Assembly: GCA_016708345.1 (NCBI GenBank)
Contig: JADJFX010000037.1
Coordinates: 1-47,015 of the forward strand
Source: Candidatus Rhodoferax bjergmarkensis
Lineage (GTDB): Bacteria > Pseudomonadota > Gammaproteobacteria > Burkholderiales > Burkholderiaceae_C
Length of the DNA: 47,015 nt
Reading direction: 5' to 3'
The notes under the pieces are model-generated. The model ran no database searches. It was not told the DNA's origin and was given only the letters and a program-made list of their open reading frames with translations. The position numbers and the translations under genes were made by a program. The number at the start of each line of letters is the position of its first letter. Within the stretch, counting starts at the first letter, position 1. This document shows positions 26,163 through 34,881 of the stretch, piece by piece.

Positions 26163-27672
26163 CTATGCCGCCTTGCGCAAGGGTGTTTGTGGCACAGCTG
26201 CTGGTTTTTCAGTTTGACAGGGCGCGCTGCCTTGCGTGCGCTGGCGGCTTTGCGCGCGGCGGCGCCGGTCAGAAAGGTTGCCCTCAAGCTCGGTCAGTGC
26301 ATCGGCAGTGTAAACCGCCAAGCGCTGCATGCTGGGCATGGACGAGTGGCATCCGGTAAAGCCGAAATTCATGAAGCCGGCGTAGCTCTGGCAGGTTATG
26401 TTGAGTGCCTGGCCATGGGTCACGATTGAGGCGGGGTAGGTGGCCACCATCTCGGCACCCCGGAAATACAGGGGCTTGTCTGGGCCGGGAACGTTGGAAA
26501 TGGTGATGTTGAACATGGGCCGTGTGCGCCCGCCAATGCCCGTGAGCAAGGTCAAAATGGTGGGAGCCATCAGCAGCACGGTGTATTGCATCATGGCCTG
26601 GCGGGGCAGGCTCTGCACATGCTCTTTGGCTTGCTTGACGGACTGGCGAATGGACGCCAGACGCTCGCGCACATCGTCAATATTGGTGCCCAGCGTGGAC
26701 ACAATGAAGGTAATGGCATTGCCGGTGCCGTCATCGTCCTTGGGGCGCACGGAAACCGGAATGCCGGCTGTCAGGGGTTTGTCCGGCAAGCTGTTGCGCT
26801 CGTCCAGAAACCGCCGCAGTGCGCCCCCGCAAATGGCCAGCACCACATCATTAAGCGTGCAATCTGCGGCTTGGGCCAGCGTGCGCATGCGTTCCAGTGA
26901 AAACTGCTGCGTGGCAAAGCGGCGCTTTTCACGCACCCGCCCATTGAGAACCGACTGCGGCGCATCAAAGGGAAGGGCCATGTTGTGCCCGGGCACAAAG
27001 GCTTGTTTGATCATTTTCACGAAAGCCGTAGCCAGTTGGGGAACCGTCATGGCCTGCATGCGAAGCTCCTGCACCGCGCCCGCAATGGCGTGGGTGACGG
27101 TGGGCAGCAGTGCTTCAGGGCTCCTGGGCGCTTTGGCGTGGTGTTCTTTACCGCAGGCCCAAAAGGGCGGCAGATGCAGGCTCGCATCACGGTCCGAAGA
27201 CATGCTGCGCTGCAGTAACTTGACCCCGCTAACGCCGTCGATCAGTGAGTGGTGCATTTTGATGAACAGGGCAAACCGGTTGCCATCGAGCCCCTCGATG
27301 ATGGTGCACTCCCATGGGGGGCGGGACAAGTCCAGCGGCGTGCTTTGCAAGCGCCCCACCAGCTCGCCAAGTTCGCGCTCGCCGCCAGGCCAGGGCAGAG
27401 CGGCATGGCGCACGTGGTACTCCAGGTCAATGTTGTCATCTTCAACCCAGGCCCGCAGGGGGCTTTTGTTGAATGAGGGCTTGAGACGCTGGTTCCAAGG
27501 CGCTGCAAACTGACGATGGCCGCGAAACTCCGTCATCATTTTGCGCATGAAATCCTTGGGCGCGCCATCGGGCAGCTTGAACTGCAGCAGGCCGCCTACG
27601 TGGTTGGGCGTGGCGCGGGTTTCGGTAACGATCCAGGGCGGCGTCTAAGGGATTGAGGTTAAATTGATTCAT
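26163..27672 (-). pseudogene. Wax ester synthase / diacylglycerol acyltransferase (WS/DGAT), frameshifted at the N-terminus
   Basis: WS/DGAT makes wax esters or triacylglycerol from acyl-CoA. Start MNQFNLNPLDAAW at 27672; an indel near 27630-27640 shifts the frame until KMMTEFRGHRQ, after which it is open for ~460 codons. The catalytic motif HHSLIDG (HHxxxDG) and PLDLSRPPWE are present. The C-terminal domain includes FNITISNVPGP and a typical TGCHSSMPSMQRLAVY region. The basic, alanine-rich tail is common in this family. Total ~500 residues. Suggests storage-lipid synthesis. Confidence 0.85.
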
Positions 27673-27905
27673 GATCTTGTGGTCTGTGGAGGGCTCTTGA
27701 AATGCCGGGCGATGGCGCAAAGGCTGAACCAGACAGTGCGTAACAGCTTACACGTTTCTGCCGCAAAAGACGGAGTGACCACTCTGACTTTGCCCTCATT
27801 CTCGCAAATTTTTTCCTTGCCCACCCGCGTGGCTGCCAAGGGACGTGTTGACAAGCCCCACGGGATTGGGTAACTTCACCGCTTTATTTTTAAAGTGAGT
27901 ACTTC

Positions 27906-28220
27906 ATGGCCCCACGCAACCCCGCCGATTGCATCACCCTTCGCCTGCCTGCTGCTGACAGCACGACTGGCATCAACCATGAGACCCTGCAGCGCCTGGC
28001 GCAGCGCCTGGGTGTTGACGAAACACAGGCCATTCATTTGGCACTGCGCGAGATGGCGGGGCGCATGCTGCCCCATTTCAAGACGGTTCAGGCACCTGGC
28101 ACCAGTACCCACACCCAAGAGCGCCGCGGCACCGGCGTGCGCCAGCGCACGGTTCGCTCCGGCTGCGAGCGCCGAGCCGTCAACACGGTTTTTTACTTGA
28201 CCGGTGGTGAAAACCGATAA
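27906..28220 (+). CDS. Hypothetical protein with ribbon-helix-helix-like N-terminus
   Basis: 104 residues. The first half (DCITLRLPAADSTTGINHETLQRLAQRLGVDETQAIHLALREMA) has a short strand followed by two helices, as in CopG-type DNA-binding proteins and related antitoxin-like proteins of Comamonadaceae. The C-terminal half is basic and may be out of frame. No partner toxin is adjacent. It is convergent with the phosphatase-kinase gene. Confidence 0.5.
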   Translation: MAPRNPADCITLRLPAADSTTGINHETLQRLAQRLGVDETQAIHLALREMAGRMLPHFKTVQAPGTSTHTQERRGTGVRQRTVRSGCERRAVNTVFYLTGGENR

Positions 28221-28246
28221 GTTTTCTGTGTCGTATGGTTCGCGGC

Positions 28247-29971
28247 TTACTTGACCCCGGCCATGACCACAATGACGATCAACAGAAGCAGCGAAACAGT
28301 TTTCCAAAAAACGACCGGGTTGCGCTCGATCAGCGGCGGCCTTGGTTTTGCTCAGAAATGCCTGATTCGGGTGGTGCAAGTCGTAAATGAATTCAGACAA
28401 TTCCTCGTAGCGCTTGAGCGGGTCCGGGTGAACGGCTTTTTTGATGGCGTCATCCACCCAGGCCGGTATTTCGCGATCGTCATTGAGCACTGTCTGGTAG
28501 TCCAGGTTGCGCTGAGCAGCGCGGGTTCTGGCTTTGGGCACCTCAGCGCCGTAGGGCAGTTTGCCTGAAAGCATCTGGTAAGCAATGACCCCCAGCGAGA
28601 AAATATCCGAGCGCGTGCTGCCGTTTTCGCCCAAAAAATACTCCGGCGCGGCGTACTGAGCAGCGCCCAGCAGGTTGATCTGTTCGATGGGGGTGGCCAT
28701 TTCCATCATGCCGGCCACCCGCGTGGCACCAAAGTCAATGATCTTCACCGTGCCGGTGGTGTCGATCATGATGTTGTCAGGCTTTAAATCCTGGTGCAGC
28801 ATTTCCAGCCGGTGAAAAGCCTGCAGGCCTTTGGCAATCTGCTCAACGATGCCGCGCACCGCCGCCAGATCGGGTTTGTGGTTGTCGATCAGCCACTGTG
28901 CGCGGTCTGGCCCTCTATGAACTCGGTGGCCACGTAAATGAAATTGCGTTTGCGATCCTGCAAACACGGTTTGAGCACATGGGGGCTGTTGATGCGCCTG
29001 GCAATCCACTCTTCCATCAAAAACCGCTCAAGGTAGGCAGGGTCAGCTTGCAGGTCAATCGAAGGGGTTTTGATGATGACCCGCTGCCTGGTTTGCGCAT
29101 CAATCGCCAGATAAATGTGGCTGCGGCTGCTGCCCTTGACCTCCCGCACAATCTCGTAGCCGTCAAACAGCATGCGGGCCTGCAGCAGCGGTGCCAGTGG
29201 CAGTTCGGAAATTTGCCGGTACATCTCGTTGGCCTGCGGCGCTGGCAAGGCCAGAACCTTGACGATCTGCACCGTCAGGTTGTCGCCGCTGCCCTTTTCA
29301 TAGGCCTGTGCACCAATTTGGTGGGCCGCCTCGTCCAGCGCAGTCCCGCTGTCCTTGAGCACGCTTGTGATGAAGCTCGCCTGCGCGTATTCGTGAACGC
29401 CATCGGTGGTCAAAAGAAAAACGTCGTTTGGCACGACCGGAACTTGCCGGTAATCAATGTCAATCCTGCTGTCGATGCCCAAGGCACGGCCCAAGTGGCT
29501 TTGGCTTTGGGACACCCAAACCCGGTGATCCTGTGTCAATTGCTCCAAAACATCACCACGCAGCCGGTAAATGCGGGAATCGCCCACATGGAAAATATGC
29601 GCGGTGGTGGACTTGATGACCAGTGCGCTCAGGGTGCAAACATAGCCCCGGTCTTTGTCAAAACGGTAGTGGCTTTGCTGGGTTTGGGAGTGCAGCCAGG
29701 AGTTGGTGGCGCTGAGCACCCGCTCGGCGGAGGTCTTGACGGACCACGCATCCGATGTGCAGTAGTAGTCCTCCAAAAAGCTGGTCACAGCCGCCTCGCT
29801 GGCAATCTGGCTGACGCTGCTGCTGCTGATGCCGTCGGCCAGCACGATGGCCACGCCTTTTGCGCCCAGCTGCGGCTCCTTCGGAACCAGCGCGCCGTGA
29901 AAATCCTGGTTGATTTCCTTGCGGCCCTTGTCCGAATACTGGCCAATCGAGACTTTGAGTTGTCGGGTCAT
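28247..29971 (-). pseudogene. PP2C phosphatase - Ser/Thr kinase fusion, membrane-anchored, frameshifted
   Basis: ~573 residues. The N-terminal PP2C domain has GQYSDKGRKEINQD, VLADGISSSSVS, VGDSRIYRLRG, LLTTDGVHEY and KGSGDNLTVQIV (Mg-binding acids). The C-terminal Hanks-type kinase has IIKTPS (Lys), HQDLKPDNIMID (catalytic loop, HQD for HRD), DFGATR and AAPEYFLGE, then a C-terminal membrane helix VSLLLLIVIVVMAGVK. Indels near 28908 and 28338 break it; both are single bases. It lies 59 bases after focA on the same strand, so it is probably in the focA operon. Phosphatase and kinase in one chain suggest it sets the phosphorylation of a nitrogen- or nitrite-linked target (inference). Confidence 0.88.
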
Positions 29972-29984
29972 CTGCGGTCACAAA

Positions 29985-30021
29985 CCCCCGAGTTCAGCCC
30001 AGTGTTGGCGGGGCTCGGGGG
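29985..30021. promoter_or_regulatory. Intergenic hairpin between focA and the phosphatase-kinase gene
   Basis: 8-bp stem CCCCCGAG (29985-29992) / CTCGGGGG (30014-30021) with a 21-base loop that can pair further (AGCCC/GGGCT). No T-run on the minus strand, so it may attenuate, stabilise or mark mRNA processing rather than terminate. Confidence 0.4.
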
Positions 30022-30030
30022 TAGATTGGC

Positions 30031-30843
30031 TTAGTTGAAGGTACGCTTGGGTGCGGTCTTGATGTGGGTGGTGTAAAGCGTCAATCCGGTAAAGGCCAGG
30101 CCGCCCACCAAATTGCCCAACACAACGGGAATTTCATTCCACAGCAAGTAATCCATCAAGGTGAAGTTGCCGCCCATCATCAGACCTGTGGGGAACAAAA
30201 ACATATTCACCACCGAGTGTTCAAAGCCCATGCCGAAAAACAGCATGATGGGCATCCACATGGCGGCAATTTTGCCGGTCACCGAGGTCGAAATCATGGC
30301 CCCCACGACGCCGGTGGACACCATCCAGTTACACAGCACGCCCCGCACGAAAATGGTGAGCCAGCCTGCCGCACCATGCGCCGCATAGCCTACCGTGCGC
30401 GATTCGCCAATGTGCGCCATGGCTTCCCCGACCTTGCTCGGTGCTGAAGAAAAGCCGAAGGTAAACACAATGCCCATCAGCACCGCCACCGTCAGCGAGC
30501 CTAAAAAGTTGCCCGTAAACACCCAGCCCCAGTTGCGCAAAATGCCGCGCACGGTCACGCCGGGTCGTTTGTCGATCAAGGCCAAAGGCGTCAGCACGAA
30601 AACGCCGGTCAACAAGTCGTAGCCCAGCAGATACAGCATGCAAAAACCGACGGGAAACAAAATTGCACCAAAAATGGGCGAACCGGTTTGCGTGGCCACA
30701 GTGACGGCAAAAACAGCCGCCAGATTCAGAATTGCGCCGGCCATAAAGGCGCGAATGATCGTGTCGCGGGTTGACATGTAGATTTTCGATTCACCCGCAT
30801 CCACCATTTTGGTGACAAATTCAGAAGGCACCAGGTAGGCCAT
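30031..30843 (-). CDS. Formate/nitrite transporter, FocA/NirC family
   Basis: 270 residues, complete. Ribosome site AGGGGA before the start. Six membrane helices with family features AFMAGAILNLAAVFAV, LYLLGYDLLTGVFVL, GVTVRGILRNWGWVFTGNFLGSL, GVLCNWMVSTG and FGMGFEHSVVNMFLFPTGLM. The pentameric channel family moves formate or nitrite across the inner membrane. Promoter context (sigma-54-like site and NtrC-like box) favours nitrite use in nitrogen assimilation over formate export. The phosphatase-kinase gene follows. Confidence 0.92.
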   Translation of the reverse strand: MAYLVPSEFVTKMVDAGESKIYMSTRDTIIRAFMAGAILNLAAVFAVTVATQTGSPIFGAILFPVGFCMLYLLGYDLLTGVFVLTPLALIDKRPGVTVRGILRNWGWVFTGNFLGSLTVAVLMGIVFTFGFSSAPSKVGEAMAHIGESRTVGYAAHGAAGWLTIFVRGVLCNWMVSTGVVGAMISTSVTGKIAAMWMPIMLFFGMGFEHSVVNMFLFPTGLMMGGNFTLMDYLLWNEIPVVLGNLVGGLAFTGLTLYTTHIKTAPKRTFN

Positions 30844-30927
30844 ATCGTTCCCCTATAAAACACCGTTAATTCAATCCATTCAAAAATACACCGGACCCAA
30901 CGTATCGGACCCTTGCCAAACCAGTTA

Positions 30928-30943
30928 CGCAAGAAGCGGGCCT
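30928..30943 (-). promoter_or_regulatory. Sigma-54 (-24/-12) promoter-like site upstream of focA
   Basis: Minus strand AGGCCCG-CTTC-TTGCG has GG and GC separated as in the TGGCACG-N4-TTGCA consensus. It lies ~85 bases upstream of the focA start, with the correct orientation. Confidence 0.55.
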
Positions 30944-31045
30944 ACTGCCAGGGCAGGTGATGAAAATGTGTTGGGTGCAAAAAATGCACCAATGCGTGCT
31001 TGTATGCAACTTGATGGGGCGCGGGGACGCACGCTCCCCGTCGTT

Positions 31046-31062
31046 TGCACCATGCTGGTGAA
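31046..31062. promoter_or_regulatory. NtrC-like enhancer box upstream of focA
   Basis: TGCACC-ATGC-TGGTGAA differs by one base from the NtrC consensus TGCACC-N4-TGGTGCA. It is ~105 bases upstream of the sigma-54-like site, a normal enhancer distance. Further half-site-like sequences GGGTGCA and TGCACC occur at 30973-30990. Confidence 0.55.
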
Positions 31063-31161
31063 TTTAGTGAAGCTGGCACCACGAAGGCGCAAGCCACACA
31101 TTGCTGTTAACGCGAGGTCAGGGGGGAAAGACTTTTCAACAGCCGCCAGAAGGAAATGTTT

Positions 31162-31566
31162 TTACTTCTGGCGTTTGTCCACGGCGCTCATCACCTTGTC
31201 CAGAAGATTTTGGGCCTTGAAGGGTTTGACGACGTAGGCATCCACCTCATGCTCCATGAAGGCTTTGATGATGTCTTCGTTTTTGTTTTTGCCGGAAATC
31301 ATGATGAAGGCCACGCGCTGGAAATGGTGGCGCGCACGCATCCATCGAACCAACTCAGCACCGCCACCGTCTGGCATGCTCCAGTCTGAAATGACGGCGT
31401 GGTAAGTGTTGCTGCTGAGTTTTTCAATGGCCTCATTCACCCCGCTGGCCTGGTCCAGCTTGATGAAGGGGTTGATGCGTTCGATGCCGGAGGCCATCAG
31501 GAAGCGATGCACCTGAACGTCGTCTACCAGCAAAAAACTCAGTTTTCGGTTGTAGTCAATTTCCAT
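31162..31566 (-). CDS. CheY-like single-domain response regulator
   Basis: 134 residues. Receiver fold with LLVDD near the N-terminus, the phospho-acceptor Asp in HAVISDWSMPDGGGAEL, IMISGKN (Thr/Ser switch) and VVKPFKAQNLLDKV (conserved Lys). No output domain. Its start overlaps the end of the hybrid kinase gene by 11 bases, so the two are translationally coupled. It is probably a phospho-acceptor downstream of the kinase Hpt domain. Confidence 0.88.
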   Translation of the reverse strand: MEIDYNRKLSFLLVDDVQVHRFLMASGIERINPFIKLDQASGVNEAIEKLSSNTYHAVISDWSMPDGGGAELVRWMRARHHFQRVAFIMISGKNKNEDIIKAFMEHEVDAYVVKPFKAQNLLDKVMSAVDKRQK

Positions 31567-34500
31567 CTTCGGTTACCTTTTGTGGGCAGGCTTGATTGGT
31601 CAGTTTAATCAGTTCGGGGGTGACGCGGAGCAGTTCATGCTCAAGTTGCGCTAGGCCTTGCGCGTATTTTGCAATTCTTTCTTCCTTTGCCATGACTTCC
31701 AGTGCCAAGCAAGCCGATCGAGCCGCATTGGCCCCCACGCTGGTCAGGCTGCCCTTGAGCCGGTGGGAGGCTTCATAAAGGCGTTGGCTGGCCTGCGCAC
31801 TGACTGCATCACGCAGGTTCGGCAAGTCGCCCTGAATCTGGGTGAGCACCATGCCCGCCATGGTCTGAACCATGGCAAGATCACCATCGGTGTAGCGCAG
31901 TGCGCCCTCCAGGTCGAGCAACAAGGCGGGTGACGTGTTGTGGCTCGTCTCCAACTCCATCGGTGCTGACCTGCCGCTGCTGTCACCCTGTAGTTCGGCC
32001 AGCTTGGCCAGCAGGGCGCTTCCACGAACCGGTTTGACAATGTAGTCGGTGATGCCGACTGCCAAGCACTCTTCCCTCAAACCCTTGAGCCCATGCGCGG
32101 TGACTGCAAGGATGGGGATGGTGATACCGCGCTCCCGAATCAGGCGGGTCGCCGCGAACCCGTCAAGCACAGGCATCATCAGGTCCATCAAAATCGCATC
32201 GTAGGAGCTGGCCAGAGCGAGATTGACTGCTTCCTTGCCATCGTTTGCGACATCAACCTGGTGTCCGGCCCGCGTCAGTACGCTCACAGCAAAACGCTGA
32301 TTTACCGGGTTGTCTTCTGCGAGAAGGATGCGCAAGACTTTTGCGCTGGGCAGCGGGTTTGTGCCAGGGGCACGCGCTTGCACGGCGTCATGTTCTACAT
32401 GGTTCGTCGTTTGTCGTCCAAATGGCAAGGTGAAATGAAAAGTGCTGCCTTGGCCGACTTGGCTTTGCACCCATATGCGCCCGTTCATCAGTTGCACCAA
32501 GCTGGCGCAAATGGCCAGCCCCAGCCCGGTGCCGCCGTGCTGACGGTGAATGGAGCTGTCAACTTGCGTAAAGGCCTCAAAGACGGCTTCGAGCCGATGC
32601 TCGGGAATGCCAACGCCGGTGTCATGCACGGTGAAGTGCATCTGCAGAGCAAGCGCATCAGTCATTTCGGATGCCACGTTGACCAGAATTTCCCCCTGTG
32701 CTTGTGAATTTGATCGCGTTGTCAACCAGGTTGCTGACGATCTGGCGCAGGCGGGAAGGGTCGCCGCGCACCTGTTGCGGGATTTCGTCGGCCAGCCGCA
32801 ACACCAGCCGCAGGCCCTTGCGAGACGCCCGCAGCGCCAAAGGTCGCAAGGTCTCGTCCAGCATCTGCCGCAAATCGATACACAGATCTTCCAGTTCCAG
32901 TTTGCCAGCTTCAATTTTGGAAAAATCCAGCACATCATTGATGACCGTGAGCAACCCGTTGGCAGAAGAATAGGCCAGCTCCAGGTTTTCGCGCTGCTCA
33001 GCTTGGAGTTCAGTCGCCAACACCAACTCGGTCAAGCCCATGATGCCGTTCATCGGGGTGCGAATTTCGTGGCTCATATTGGCTAAGAAGACCGCTTTGC
33101 GCCGAATGGAAGCCTGTGCTTCGTCCCGTGCCGCAATCAGCGCCAGTTCCGCTTGCTTGCGGCTACTGATATCGCGCATGACGGCAGTGAAAAAATGGTT
33201 TCCGAAAATCTGAAAATAGGCCGGAGACATCTCCAGTGGAAACTCCGTGCCATTCTTGTGCAGACCGACCCGTTCCATGAGCTTGCCTTGGTCCTGCGGC
33301 TCTGCTCCAGCGCGAATTCGGTTGATACCTGCCAGATGCGCTTCGTGGAAGCGTTGGGGTATCAAAATTGCCATTGACTGGCCGATGGCTTCGGCCGGAG
33401 AATAGCCGAACACGGCCTGCGCACCCAGGTTCCACTTGACGATGGTGCCTGAGCTGTCGGTGGTCACAATGGCGTCTTTGGCCGTTTCAGGAATTGCGCG
33501 GCACAGCGCTTCACTCTCTTGCAAGGCTTTTTCAATTTGACGGCGCTGCGTGATGTCGCGCAAAAATACGAAAAGTCGCCCTCCGAGGTCTTCGCGGTAA
33601 GACGCGCTCACCTCCACATGCCAGGTGGTGCCATCCTTGCGGCGATGCACGGTTTGAAATTGATCGTTGCCGTGAGAAATGATGTGGCCGATGTGCTTTT
33701 TTGTTTCGGCGGCGCTTTCCACCATCTCAAGGTCCCAAATGTGCATTCCCAGCAGTTCTTGTCGTGTGTAGCCTGACAGCTGGCAATAAGCGGGATTGAC
33801 GTCGAGCAAGCGACCATAGTGGTCGATGATCCAGAAACCATCCCGCGTGGTACCCAAAATGGCGTTAAGCGTGTCGTGGCTGTTCTGCAGCGCATCTTGC
33901 GTCAGTTTTTGCGCCGTGATGTTGGTGTGCACCACCACCGCACCCTGCTGGTTCAGCCCGAGCGGAGTGACATTCATGTGGAACCAGTGTTTTTGCGTCG
34001 GCGAATGGCAGGGATATTCCATGCTGAAGCTGGCCATCTGGCCAGCCAAAACCCCCCGGATGCCCTCGGCGGCCTTGTGCCCGAGATCACTGCGGGCAAC
34101 GCCGGCGCGTGTCTGGCAGGCGGCCAGGTAATTGGCACCCACATCGGCGCTGGCCGACTGCGTGGCAATGCCGGAGCTGTTTTCCAATGCAAAGCGGCGC
34201 CAGGGCTCGTTCACGGCAATGATGATGCCGCTGCGGTCGAGCACGGCAATTTCAGACGACACGGAATCCAGAATGGAGCGGGCAAAGGCTTCACTCAACA
34301 CCAATTGGGCTTGGGTCTTGTGTTTGAAAAGCGCCATTTCTATCACCGTGCGCAGCTCGCGTGGCAAAAAGGGCTTGAGGATGTAGCCAAAGGGCTCGGT
34401 CAGCTTGGCGCGCTCCAGCAGGTCATCGGCGGCAAACGCCGTGAGAAACACGACGGGCAGAGCGTGCTCCGTCCGAATGGCATGAGCTGCGGCTATGCCG

Positions 34501-34700
34501 TCCATCGTGCCACTGAGCTGGATGTCCATCAACACAAGGTCAGGGCGCAGTTCCCTGGTCAGATCAATCACATCGTCACCCCGGGTTGCGTGCCCGACGA
34601 CCTGGTAGCCCAGTGCTTCCAGCTGGTTTTGAATGTCGCGTGCAATCAGCACTTCGTCGTCTACGATCAGAATCCTGGCCGGACTCAAGCTTACAGACAT
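31556..34700 (-). pseudogene. Hybrid sensor histidine kinase (REC-PAS-PAS-PAS-HisKA-HATPase-REC-Hpt), one frameshift
   Basis: ~1047 residues from MSVSLSPARILIVDDEVLIARD. Domains in order: an N-terminal receiver (LVLMDIQLSGTMDG); PAS domains (IAVLDRSGIIIAVNEP; GFWIIDHYGRLLDVNPAYCQLSGY; AIVTTDSSGTIVKWNLGAQAVFGY); H-box MSHEIRTPMNGIMG; N-box DNAIKF; G-boxes DTGVGIPE and GGTGLGLAI; a second receiver (ILMDLMMPVLDGF); and Hpt SHRLKGSLTSVGA. One extra C in a C-run near 32694 (five where four are needed) shifts the frame inside the ATPase domain. The stop overlaps the CheY-like gene. It is a phosphorelay sensor with no membrane helix visible, so probably cytoplasmic. Confidence 0.9.
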
Positions 34701-34881
34701 CGGTGGTCTCCTGGGGAAGCAGGTCAATTGAAACACCCGCCGGTTTCGGGCGGAAAACCTTCAAGATGGGGAATATAACCTCTTCAATGAACGGGGTATT
34801 TGATCTGAACTTGGATGGCACCAGACAAGGCTCATTGAAAACTGACAGAATCTGCGACCTATCACTTTTGAGGCATGGCGC

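Noticed and set aside
26440..27513. Plus-strand 357-codon open frame
   Set aside because: Antisense shadow of the wax-ester synthase, which has the family's catalytic motif.
28898..30034. Plus-strand 378-codon open frame
   Set aside because: Antisense to the PP2C domain with clear phosphatase motifs; no family features of its own.
30973..30999. Second complete NtrC box in GGGTGCA...TGCACC...GTGC
   Set aside because: Half-sites are present but spacing is one base short of the consensus; kept only as a supporting note.
31029..31040. Hairpin CGGGGA...TCCCCG as a terminator of the CheY-like gene
   Set aside because: Short stem with no T-run on the minus strand; not convincing.
33819..34778. 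Plus-strand 319-codon open frame
   Set aside because: Antisense to the receiver and PAS domains of the sensor kinase.
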